From JBGPBY01 sp041481485 (GTDB taxonomy: Bacteria; Acidobacteriota; Terriglobia; 20CM-2-55-15), in assembly GCA_041481485.1 (NCBI GenBank), contig JBGPBY010000327.1, positions 1 through 8,376 on the forward strand: a DNA stretch of 8,376 nucleotides, in the 5' to 3' direction. The notes beneath the pieces were generated by a model that saw only the letters and a program-made list of their open reading frames with translations, was not told the DNA's origin and did not search any database. The first letter of the stretch is position 1. Every line of letters starts with the position of its first letter. Made by a program: the position numbers and the translations under genes. Positions 1-5,821 of the stretch are shown piece by piece.

Positions 1-44
1 GCGGTAGTATTGAGGTCGTTTCGGGCTTGGGCGCGCGATCCCCC

Positions 45-128
45 ACTGTCGGGGGGGTCTTTCACCGCCAACAATTTTACGGGCTCAAATCGAACAGTTT
101 GTGGGCGGTCATAGACCGCCCCTACAGT
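45..128. repeat. 84-bp hairpin repeat, decayed copy (copy 1)
   Basis: The element begins ACTGT and ends ACAGT. Its right half carries GGCGGTCATAGACCGCC followed by CCTACAGT, and its left half is a decayed inverted partner (GGGTCTTTCACCGCC). It has exactly the same length as the element at 5680-5763 and aligns to it by eye without gaps, with strong identity in both outer arms and divergence in the central loop. The inverted symmetry continues outside the element: 35-49 pairs with 124-138 at 14 of 15 positions. No reading frame is evident. It is inferred to be an old copy of a dispersed REP/MITE-like palindrome lying upstream of the cytochrome peroxidase gene. Confidence 0.75.
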
Positions 129-227
129 GGGGAATCGCATTCATTCACAACCAGACGACACAATCCTGACAAACCCTACATCCAGCCTTGACACACGCGC
201 ACTAATCTCCAGCGATACTTTGTAAGC

Positions 228-231
228 GGAG
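228..231 (+). promoter_or_regulatory. Shine-Dalgarno GGAG that bears on the start choice of the cytochrome peroxidase
   Basis: GGAG directly abuts the ATG at 232, which is too close for normal initiation. It lies 6 bases before the in-frame TTG at 238, which is ideal spacing. The functional start may therefore be the TTG, two codons downstream of the ATG. Confidence 0.45.
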
Positions 232-1167
232 ATGATATTGAAGATTCTTGGCATCCTGCTCGTGTTAGTCTCAGCATTTGGCAGCGGCTTTGTCCTGCGC
301 CCCCCGTTGGGCCTCGACCTGTATATGCCCGTTCCCGAAACCAACCCTTTGGCGCGCACTAAGGTCGACCTGGGACGGAAACTCTTCTTCGACAAGCGGC
401 TTTCGCGAGATCAGACACTGGCGTGTGCAAGTTGTCACGATCCTCGTCTTGGGTTCTCCGATGGCCGTCCGCTCGCTATCGGAATCCATGGAACTCGAGG
501 AACACGAAATTCGCCCGCCTTGCTCAACCGCGGATATGGCGCGGCATTCTTCTGGGATGGACGCGCGGCTTCTCTCGAACAGCAGGCGATCGAGCCGATC
601 TTCAATCCCAAAGAACTCGGAATGACGGAACCGGAACTTGAGATGCGGCTGAACATGAAGACCTCAGACGTCGCCGCCGCGCTTGCCAGTTACGTCCGCA
701 CTATCCGTTCTGGTGATTCGCGCTTTGACCGGTACGCCGCGGGAAAGAAGAACTCTCTGAACGTTCTGGAAACAGCGGGCCTCGCGCTATTTCGCGGCAA
801 GGGAAATTGCAGCGCATGTCACAGCGGTCCGAATTTCACCGACGAGAGGTTTCACAACACCGGCGTCGCCTGGCGTGATGGGAAGATCAATGACGAAGGC
901 CGCTTCTTGATTTCACATGACGAACGGGACCGTGGTGCATTCAAGACCCCCACACTTCGCTTGGTCTCTTTGACGGGGCCCTACATGCATGACGGAAGCC
1001 TGGCCACTCTCGAGGATGTCGTGGATTTCTATTCCGAAGGCGGACGGCAAAATCCGTACATTGCCCCACAGCTACGTCCGGCGAAGTTCACTCCGGAAGA
1101 GAAACACGCACTTGTTTCGTTCCTCCGCTCGTTGTCGGGACGCATCCAGGAAGGATGGAAGAACTGA
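232..1167 (+). CDS. Di-heme cytochrome c peroxidase (CcpA/MauG family), exported
   Basis: This is a predicted periplasmic or membrane-anchored di-heme enzyme that would reduce hydrogen peroxide, or carry out a MauG-like oxidation, with electrons from a small cytochrome or cupredoxin. Two CxxCH heme motifs are visible, CASCH (Cys65-His69) and CSACH (Cys193-His197), one per cytochrome domain. Other family hallmarks are NSPALLN (93-99), FWDGRAASLE (107-116), and TGPYMHDGSL (248-257), whose Met252 is a plausible axial ligand. Residues 2-22 form a hydrophobic signal peptide or anchor. At 311 residues it is short: the stretch between the NP..LG loop (125-130) and the AALASYVRT helix (149-157) lacks about 19 residues usual in the family. 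The start is ATG 232 or, judging by Shine-Dalgarno spacing, TTG 238. It is followed 72 bases later by the PilT-like gene, with no obvious functional link. The family call is secure; the physiological substrate is not. Confidence 0.93.
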   Translation: MILKILGILLVLVSAFGSGFVLRPPLGLDLYMPVPETNPLARTKVDLGRKLFFDKRLSRDQTLACASCHDPRLGFSDGRPLAIGIHGTRGTRNSPALLNRGYGAAFFWDGRAASLEQQAIEPIFNPKELGMTEPELEMRLNMKTSDVAAALASYVRTIRSGDSRFDRYAAGKKNSLNVLETAGLALFRGKGNCSACHSGPNFTDERFHNTGVAWRDGKINDEGRFLISHDERDRGAFKTPTLRLVSLTGPYMHDGSLATLEDVVDFYSEGGRQNPYIAPQLRPAKFTPEEKHALVSFLRSLSGRIQEGWKN

Positions 1168-1230
1168 CCGGTTGATATACGCTATGAACCGTAATGAAGT
1201 CTCCCGTGTCCTATAGATTACTCGGATTGA

Positions 1231-1235
1231 GGAGG
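1231..1235 (+). promoter_or_regulatory. Strong ribosome binding site fixing a TTG start
   Basis: GAGGAGG (1229-1235) lies 4 bases before TTG at 1240. The ATG at 1250 is out of frame and the next in-frame ATG (1267) has no such site, so the PilT-like protein most likely initiates at TTG. Confidence 0.75.
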
Positions 1236-1239
1236 AATA

Positions 1240-2343
1240 TTGGCTCAAGATGACTCCAATGTCGAAATGACGAGCCGTCTGAACAGCTGGCTCGAGACGC
1301 TGGTTCAGAAATCCGGAAGCGATCTCTATCTCGTGGAGGGCTTGCCGCCAACCATTCGCGTCGCATCCCGGCTTTTGCAAATCTCAGACGATAATCTCGA
1401 TGGTGACGCCATCGAGTCCGCAATACTTCCGGTATTGCGTCCTTCCGCGGCGCAGAGTTTTCGCTCCGGTGCGTCTTCCATCGATGCGTCGATGCAGGTC
1501 CGGCGGCTGGGACGATTCCGGATCAACCTGCATCGCGAACGCGGCCGCGCGGCGGTGACCATTCGCGCATTGCCTGCACGGCCGCCACGGCTGTCGGAGT
1601 TGGGTCTCCCGTCCAATATCGAAGCGCTGAGCCGATTGCCTCACGGGCTGGTTCTCGTCGGCGGACCGACAGGCTCCGGCAAGACCACCACGCTGGCGGC
1701 ACTGGTTGATGAAATCAATCGGCGAGACAACAAACACATCATTACCATCGAAGATCCCATTGAATATGACCACCCCCATATCAAAAGTGTGATCGAACAG
1801 GTGGAAATCGGCGTGGATGCCCCGGACTTTCCCACGGCGTTGAGGGCAGCGTTGAGGCAATCTCCGGACATCATTGTTGTCGGCGAAATGCGCGATCCTG
1901 AAACCATGCGCATTGCCGTGACCGCAGGTGAAACCGGACATTTGGTTTTCTCAACCCTGCACACTGCCGACGTGACTTCAACGGTCTCGCGCGTGTCGGA
2001 TTCGTTTCCCCCGGAACGCCAGAATACGATTCGAAATGAACTCTCCATGGCCCTCGCCGCCGTAATGACACAGAAGCTGCTTCCCCGTGTGGGAGGTGGA
2101 CGTGTTCCGGCTGCGGAACTTCTCATGCTGAGCTATGGCGCGCGGCAGCACATTCGGAAGAATGCGCTGCAGCACCTTCATCAGGAAATCAGCATGACGC
2201 GAAATCTGGGTTCGTTCACGTTTGAGGAGTCTCTTGCGGCTCTGGTGAAGGCCGGACGTATCGAACCAGACCAGGCGCGCGGGCGAACCATTCACACCGA
2301 AGAACTCGATATGTTGTTGCGAGGAATCGCGAGCCGGACCTGA
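1240..2343 (+). CDS. PilT/PilU-family twitching-motility ATPase
   Basis: This is a hexameric cytoplasmic secretion ATPase of the type IV pilus retraction class, which would power pilin depolymerisation at the inner-membrane base. The N-terminal PAS-like half has the family's GSDLYLVEGLPPTIRV motif (about residues 26-41). The catalytic half shows Walker A GPTGSGKTT (142-150, Lys148), the Asp box TIEDPIEY (169-176), Walker B IIVVGEMRD (211-219, Glu216), and the His box GHLVFSTLHTAD (233-244, His234 and His241). The length of 367 residues fits PilT/PilU. The C-terminal AIRNL-type motif that marks true PilT is poorly conserved here (RKNALQHLHQE), so PilU-like or another paralogue is possible and I give no symbol. 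No other pilus genes adjoin it; the upstream neighbour is a cytochrome peroxidase and the downstream gene is convergent, 22 bases away. It starts at TTG with a strong ribosome binding site. Confidence 0.93.
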   Translation: MAQDDSNVEMTSRLNSWLETLVQKSGSDLYLVEGLPPTIRVASRLLQISDDNLDGDAIESAILPVLRPSAAQSFRSGASSIDASMQVRRLGRFRINLHRERGRAAVTIRALPARPPRLSELGLPSNIEALSRLPHGLVLVGGPTGSGKTTTLAALVDEINRRDNKHIITIEDPIEYDHPHIKSVIEQVEIGVDAPDFPTALRAALRQSPDIIVVGEMRDPETMRIAVTAGETGHLVFSTLHTADVTSTVSRVSDSFPPERQNTIRNELSMALAAVMTQKLLPRVGGGRVPAAELLMLSYGARQHIRKNALQHLHQEISMTRNLGSFTFEESLAALVKAGRIEPDQARGRTIHTEELDMLLRGIASRT

Positions 2344-2365
2344 TTGCCCGTTCTCACTATCGGCA

Positions 2366-2989
2366 TTATCGGCGGATCAGCCGCGGGTTCGCCTGGAGCT
2401 TGCCCCACTGTTCCATCGTGAGCGACTGCCGAATCGCCAGCAGAAGTCTGGAATTGGCCTTCTCCAGTTCCGCCCGGGCCTGAGCAATGCGGTCGATCTG
2501 AATGAGAATCTTCGGTTCATCCAGCCGTTCCGAAGCGATCAACGGATCCAGTACGGCCTCTTCCTTCGATAGCGAGGCGTTGAGGTCGATCAGCTTCAAC
2601 CGGTGCTGCTGAAAGATATCGTCCATTTTCCTTTGTTGATCCTTCGTCAGTCCCAGAGCCGCAACGTTGTCGCCATTGGTCCACCACGTTCCAGGCGCGA
2701 CCTGCAGCGAATACAAAGGTGTGTCGGATCGCGAGTAGAAACCCGGGAAATTGGTGGAAATTGTCAGGTTTGGCAGGTTCACCGTCGGACGAAGCGGCTG
2801 AGTGTATCGAAAAGAAAGGTTCCCGTTCCTCTGCAGCAATTGTTCCAGACTGTTCCTGGCCTTGTCCAGAGCATGCTCCGCATTCTGACGGGCAGGATCG
2901 GCGTCATTGTCCTTAGCCGGCGACTGCCCCCACGCCGCAGAACCGGAAACCAAAACGAGACTGAAAACAATCAATGCAGTACGTTTCAT
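2366..2989 (-). CDS. Periplasmic Spy/CpxP-like LTxxQ-motif protein
   Basis: This is an exported protein of 207 residues. Residues 1-21 are a signal peptide (MKRT, hydrophobic core, cleavage near AWG|Q). The mature part has a charged helical N-terminus (30-55), a Pro/Asn-rich middle (63-105), and a helical C-terminal region bracketed by two LTxxQ-type repeats, LTKDQ (114-118) and LTMEQ (190-194). That pairing is the hallmark of the CpxP/Spy/ZraP group of periplasmic chaperone and stress-sensor proteins. It is the last gene of the sigma-factor operon, 44 bases after the anti-sigma gene, which suggests an envelope-stress role, either as effector or as feedback ligand; this is inference. An in-frame upstream ATG (3031) exists, but the 2989 start has GAGGA 5 bases before it and places the signal peptide at the N-terminus. 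Family assignment is by motif and layout and the middle is unusual, so a remote relative is possible. Confidence 0.72.
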   Translation of the reverse strand: MKRTALIVFSLVLVSGSAAWGQSPAKDNDADPARQNAEHALDKARNSLEQLLQRNGNLSFRYTQPLRPTVNLPNLTISTNFPGFYSRSDTPLYSLQVAPGTWWTNGDNVAALGLTKDQQRKMDDIFQQHRLKLIDLNASLSKEEAVLDPLIASERLDEPKILIQIDRIAQARAELEKANSRLLLAIRQSLTMEQWGKLQANPRLIRR

Positions 2990-2994
2990 CGCAT

Positions 2995-2999
2995 TCCTC
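2995..2999 (-). promoter_or_regulatory. Ribosome binding site choosing the internal ATG of the LTxxQ gene
   Basis: On the minus strand GAGGA (2999-2995) lies 5 bases before ATG 2989. The alternative ATG at 3031 would add 14 polar residues in front of the signal peptide, so 2989 is preferred. Confidence 0.7.
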
Positions 3000-3033
3000 T
3001 TTCCTTCATGGCTATTCATGGGTGTATTCATAC

Positions 3034-3507
3034 TTATTCACGCTCTCTTCGATCGGCGGCGCCGGAGTCCGGATCGCTCTCCGTTGGCGCGACCAGCTGC
3101 ATCAGCGGCTGCATTGCCATCGGTGCCGACCGGGACAGCTGACTCTGCACACTTTCGATGAGCAGATAATCGGCGTCTGCCTGAGCTTTCATTTCCCGTT
3201 CCCTGACGTCTTGGTAAACAGGAACCGCCACTGCGATAGCCAGAGCTGCGGCTGCCAGCACCCACACGACACGCCGCGGATGTACGCGGTCCGGATAGCG
3301 AGGACTCACAGGCCGAGGTAGGTTCACTATCGTCTGGCTGCCTTCACTCCAATCCCGGATGGATGTCCGAAACTGAGTCAGGAGCTCCCGCAGCCGTTCA
3401 ATTTCTGCCGCACAGACGGGACAAGCGGAGACGTGCTGCTGTTCATTTTCATCGCGGCTCCATCCCGCGACAACAGAGGAAATTTGTTCAGACGTCAGGT
3501 GCTTCAT
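3034..3507 (-). CDS. One-TM zinc-finger anti-sigma factor
   Basis: This is a 157-residue putative inner-membrane anti-sigma factor. The N-terminal cytoplasmic part has the zinc anti-sigma signature H-x3-C-x2-C (His25, Cys29, Cys32), preceded by an acidic helix and followed by a Glu/Arg/Leu-rich helix (35-52) of the kind that clamps ECF sigma factors. A single membrane segment covers about residues 80-98, leaving a roughly 58-residue periplasmic tail rich in Gln, Ser and Pro. The ATG overlaps the sigma stop codon as ATGA (3507-3504), and a GGAG (3518-3515) lies 7 bases upstream, so it is translationally coupled to its sigma factor. The open frame extends much further upstream, but that extension only shadows the sigma gene. 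The partner is inferred to be the adjacent ECF factor; the signal is unknown, and the periplasmic LTxxQ protein encoded next is a candidate input or output. Confidence 0.87.
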   Translation of the reverse strand: MKHLTSEQISSVVAGWSRDENEQQHVSACPVCAAEIERLRELLTQFRTSIRDWSEGSQTIVNLPRPVSPRYPDRVHPRRVVWVLAAAALAIAVAVPVYQDVREREMKAQADADYLLIESVQSQLSRSAPMAMQPLMQLVAPTESDPDSGAADRRERE

Positions 3508-4070
3508 CGTATTGCTCCGACATGCTCTCGAATCTTGTGAACCGCTCGATACAGGTGCACTTTTACCGCGCTTTCCGATAACCCCGTGGCGGCGCAGATT
3601 TCCAGCAAATCCATGTCTTCCACGAAACGGAGAAGAAATACCGTCCGCTGCCGATCGGAAAGCTTTGAGGAAACCCGCCATACGGCATCCATTTGTTCTC
3701 GGACCACCGCTGCTGCTTCCGGTGACATTCCCTTGCACGGAACACAGGCACCCAGAGACGTACCATCGGGAACGGCAACCTGAACCCTCTTCCAGAATTG
3801 AATACGGCGGCATCGTTTGAAATCGCGGATCAAATTAATCGCGATTTGAATGAGCCAGGTGTTCAGACTTGCATCGCCGCGAAATCGGCTGCGCGCCTGA
3901 TACGCCCGCCAGAGACAATCCTGCGCTATCGACTCCGCGGCGTCGCGATCCCGCGTTGACGCGAGAACAAAGCGGAAAATCCTCGGCCAGTACTGACGAA
4001 CCACGGCGTCGAAATCATCCAGCTCCCGGACAGGAGAGACATGGGGAGCGTCCATCTCGAGCGTGAGCAT
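3504..4070 (-). CDS. ECF-family RNA polymerase sigma factor (sigma-70 family)
   Basis: This alternative sigma factor would direct RNA polymerase to an extracytoplasmic-stress regulon. From the ATG at 4070 it has 188 residues. Region 2 (about 20-88) contains YWPRIFRFVLAST, the AESIAQDCLWRAY segment that contacts core polymerase, and a promoter-melting helix with SLNTWLIQIAINLIRDFKR. Region 4 (about 125-182) shows KLSDRQRTVFLLRFVEDMD and the helix-turn-helix LLEICAATGLSESAVKVHLYRA. The linker (95-118) contains an extra CVPCKG pair of cysteines. No start has a convincing ribosome binding site: ATG 4055 and TTG 4133 are alternatives, the latter only 6 bases after the hydrolase stop codon at 4140, which would couple the two genes. 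The anti-sigma gene overlaps its stop codon. The family is certain; the regulon is unknown. Confidence 0.92.
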   Translation of the reverse strand: MLTLEMDAPHVSPVRELDDFDAVVRQYWPRIFRFVLASTRDRDAAESIAQDCLWRAYQARSRFRGDASLNTWLIQIAINLIRDFKRCRRIQFWKRVQVAVPDGTSLGACVPCKGMSPEAAAVVREQMDAVWRVSSKLSDRQRTVFLLRFVEDMDLLEICAATGLSESAVKVHLYRAVHKIREHVGAIR

Positions 4071-4139
4071 CTGCGGGGAGACTGCCGTTTTCACAACCGG
4101 AAGAGACGGAGAATCGGCAGAAAGGGTTAACAAGCAGTG

Positions 4140-5648
4140 TCAGAATCGCGGAATCTTCTGCGCTTCTGCTTTGATCCTGCGGCCGTCGGATTCCGTCAAC
4201 AAGCGCTGCCGAACCAGTGCATTCACAGATTCTGCAACCTGCGAGGCATATTTCGAAGGGCTCCCATAGAGAGACGCAAGACGTGAAGAATCAAAGTCCT
4301 GCTTATGTCCCAGTTCCGGGCAGGTTCCCGGCCCGTTACTATTCGGAAAGTACGTCGCAATGGGAACATCGACGTACGAACTGCGGACTCCACCTTTGCC
4401 ATTGCCATAGGAATCCAGAACGATGCTCGCATCGTCCCGGCCGGGATTCTTCAATTCCACCGGAGTTCCATGCGGAGGAGCAGTTCCCTTTCGCACCCAT
4501 TGATCCAGGTTGTACAAGGCTGCATCGAACATGTACGTCATCAGCGGAAGTTCCGTCAGCGGGATGTCCGGTTGGCACTTCGCGGCAAATGGCCACTCCC
4601 GTGTGCCCACCACATTCCCTCCAGCAGCAGTCTGGTCGGGATAAATTGCCAGAGAGAAATACGGACTTCGGTCAATGTGACTCGCTCCTGCAATTTCGTA
4701 CAGCCGGAATTGATTCTTGGGGGCATCTCCATCCGGGCGGCGGAACGCCGATGTGGAAACCACTTCACCCTGCGATGCCACGGCAATTACCGGGACATCG
4801 ATGGATTGTATGAGCTGCCGAGGATCCCCTTTGGCAGGCGCCGCCGCGCAGCGATTGATCTTCGATGGGGCCAGCGGGCTCTTCACCAGATACCCGTCAT
4901 AAACCGGCTTTCCGTTGTCGAGCCTGGCATGAGAATGGATTGCATTGATGTAGGTCACAATGTCCACGTGCTGCGTCGTCATGTACACATTCTGCACTCG
5001 TAACGCCGCCAGAGGCCTCGACGGCACGTTGCTCTTCAGCAGAGCGCCGAGCTGGCTCAGCATGTCCCAGCGCAATCCTTCCTCGGCATCCGAAATCGTG
5101 TTCGCTGCTCCGCCAGGACACGGCGTCGAGGGCGTTGGATTGGCAAAGGACAACCGCTCATATCTCGACGGATTGAATTTCTGCAATCCTGCAATACCGC
5201 CTGGCATGGTGACGCCAATCCAGGCGTCTCCGTGTTCCAGCAGATAGTCGTGGGTATAACCGAACATCATGGCCCAGTCGAAACGGCGCGCTGCATTCAT
5301 GATCTCAACGACTACATTGCCGCTGAATCGATTTTGATTCGCCGGACGCCGGACCAGAATGCGTGTGGAGTAGTGGCCGCTTGAAAGGACTTTGAGCGAT
5401 CCATCTCCCAGCCAATCGTAGACGTCGGCCGGACCGCTGATGATGAATTCCTCCTCGACATAGCCGTATTTCGCGAGATCCAGATTTCCAAGCGTTCGCT
5501 GGGCTGCCATGAAGGGGAACGAGTTCACAGTTGCTGGAATCGGTCCCGTGAAGCTGGCGGCGGGCGTTGCCGCGAATGCGGCAGTGGAACAAAGCATCGC
5601 CAACACACTAACCAGGACAAGGGCAATATAGGAGTGGTGAGTTCGCAT
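4140..5648 (-). CDS. Exported alpha/beta-hydrolase-domain protein
   Basis: This 502-residue protein has a signal peptide (hydrophobic 7-19, cleavage near AFA|A at 26). The body resembles the large secreted family annotated as alpha/beta hydrolase domain (as I recall, PF20091). Features include the N-terminal Y..EEF..SG.A..Y segment (61-77), Y-S-T-R-I-L-V-R-R-P (93-102), VVVEIMNA (112-119), the TYINAIH helix (232-238), VPVIAVASQGEV (285-296), and EIAGASHID (318-326), whose His324 sits where the catalytic His is expected. The segment before TYINAIH, where a G-x-S-x-S/G nucleophile elbow should lie, reads VYMTTQHVD (221-229), so the usual serine is not evident. The start is ATG 5648; an in-frame GTG at 5681 lies inside the hairpin repeat and is less likely. 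No clear ribosome binding site is seen. It is the first gene of the sigma block and its 5' flank is the 84-bp hairpin. The substrate is unknown. Confidence 0.83.
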   Translation of the reverse strand: MRTHHSYIALVLVSVLAMLCSTAAFAATPAASFTGPIPATVNSFPFMAAQRTLGNLDLAKYGYVEEEFIISGPADVYDWLGDGSLKVLSSGHYSTRILVRRPANQNRFSGNVVVEIMNAARRFDWAMMFGYTHDYLLEHGDAWIGVTMPGGIAGLQKFNPSRYERLSFANPTPSTPCPGGAANTISDAEEGLRWDMLSQLGALLKSNVPSRPLAALRVQNVYMTTQHVDIVTYINAIHSHARLDNGKPVYDGYLVKSPLAPSKINRCAAAPAKGDPRQLIQSIDVPVIAVASQGEVVSTSAFRRPDGDAPKNQFRLYEIAGASHIDRSPYFSLAIYPDQTAAGGNVVGTREWPFAAKCQPDIPLTELPLMTYMFDAALYNLDQWVRKGTAPPHGTPVELKNPGRDDASIVLDSYGNGKGGVRSSYVDVPIATYFPNSNGPGTCPELGHKQDFDSSRLASLYGSPSKYASQVAESVNALVRQRLLTESDGRRIKAEAQKIPRF

Positions 5649-5821
5649 GGCGCAGGATTGTAGCAGGAACCGCCGCTTCACTGTAGGCGCGGTCTATGAC
5701 CGCGCGCAATTTGGAGGATAGCTGGCCTCTAAATTGTGCGCGGTCATAGACCGCGCCTACAGTCGACGAACATTAGAATTCAAACTGAGGCGAGCGATGT
5801 GGTAGATACCGAGTTCAGACA
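5649..5821. other. Divergent intergenic region
   Basis: This stretch separates the minus-strand hydrolase operon from the plus-strand CarboxypepD_reg-like ORF, so promoters for both directions should lie here. About half of it is the 84-bp hairpin. The remaining unique part (5764-5821) has AT-rich words, but I found no promoter I would defend strongly on either strand. Confidence 0.6.
5680..5763. repeat. 84-bp near-perfect hairpin repeat (copy 2)
   Basis: This is a large palindrome. The left arm 5680-5717 pairs with the right arm 5726-5763 with only two mismatches in 38 positions, around an 8-base loop (5718-5725). Each arm also holds a smaller palindrome, GCGCGGTC-TAT-GACCGCGC on the left and its counterpart on the right, so the strand could fold into a long stem or a clover-like form. 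The ends are ACTGTAGG and CCTACAGT. It has the same length as copy 1 (45-128) and aligns to it without gaps. No direct target duplication is visible in the flanks. It lies between divergently transcribed genes, 32 bases upstream of the hydrolase start, so it may affect that gene's leader. It is probably a REP- or MITE-like mobile palindrome; that is inference. Confidence 0.9.

Larger units (their letters stand above)
1..231. other. Non-coding left flank
   Basis: I see no supportable gene in this stretch. It holds the decayed hairpin repeat (45-128) and about 100 bases leading to the cytochrome peroxidase gene. A TTGACA box at 188-193 matches a housekeeping -35, but the only -10-like hexamer downstream (GATACT, 214-219) is 20 bases away. 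That would place transcription start almost on the ribosome binding site, so a promoter here is only a weak possibility. Confidence 0.6.

Noticed and set aside
188..219. TTGACA box as a sigma-70 promoter for the peroxidase gene
   Set aside because: The only -10-like hexamer is 20 bases away and would leave virtually no leader before the ribosome binding site; kept only as a weak possibility.
1168..1239. Hairpin CGGTT...AACCG (1169-1191) as a terminator or riboswitch upstream of the PilT-like gene
   Set aside because: Only five base pairs with a 13-base loop and no T-run; too weak to call.
1384..2126. Long minus-strand open frames (up to 185 codons) opposite the PilT-like gene
   Set aside because: The plus strand encodes a full set of secretion-ATPase motifs across the same bases; the reverse frames show no domain pattern and are shadows of codon bias.
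2344..2365. Rho-independent terminator between the convergent PilT-like and LTxxQ genes
   Set aside because: The 22-base gap has no GC-rich stem followed by a T-run on either strand; a small CGGC/GCCG stem lies inside the LTxxQ coding end and lacks a T tract.
2603..3142. Plus-strand open frame of 179 codons over the LTxxQ gene
   Set aside because: Its composition is Arg/Ser-rich with no domain, while the minus strand has a signal peptide, an LTxxQ pair and a good ribosome binding site.
3508..3813. Long N-terminal extension of the first anti-sigma frame
   Set aside because: It runs in a second frame over sigma region 4; the ATG at 3507 with GGAG and the ATGA overlap is the natural start.
4217..5003. 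Plus-strand frames of about 200 codons opposite the hydrolase gene
   Set aside because: The minus-strand frame is 502 codons with a signal peptide and family motifs; the opposite frames have no recognisable domain or ribosome binding site.
45..5763. The two palindromes as the beginnings of a CRISPR array or as IS ends bounding a composite transposon
   Set aside because: There are no regularly spaced repeats, and each copy is a self-contained 84-bp palindrome; the 5.5 kb between them contains ordinary genes and no transposase.
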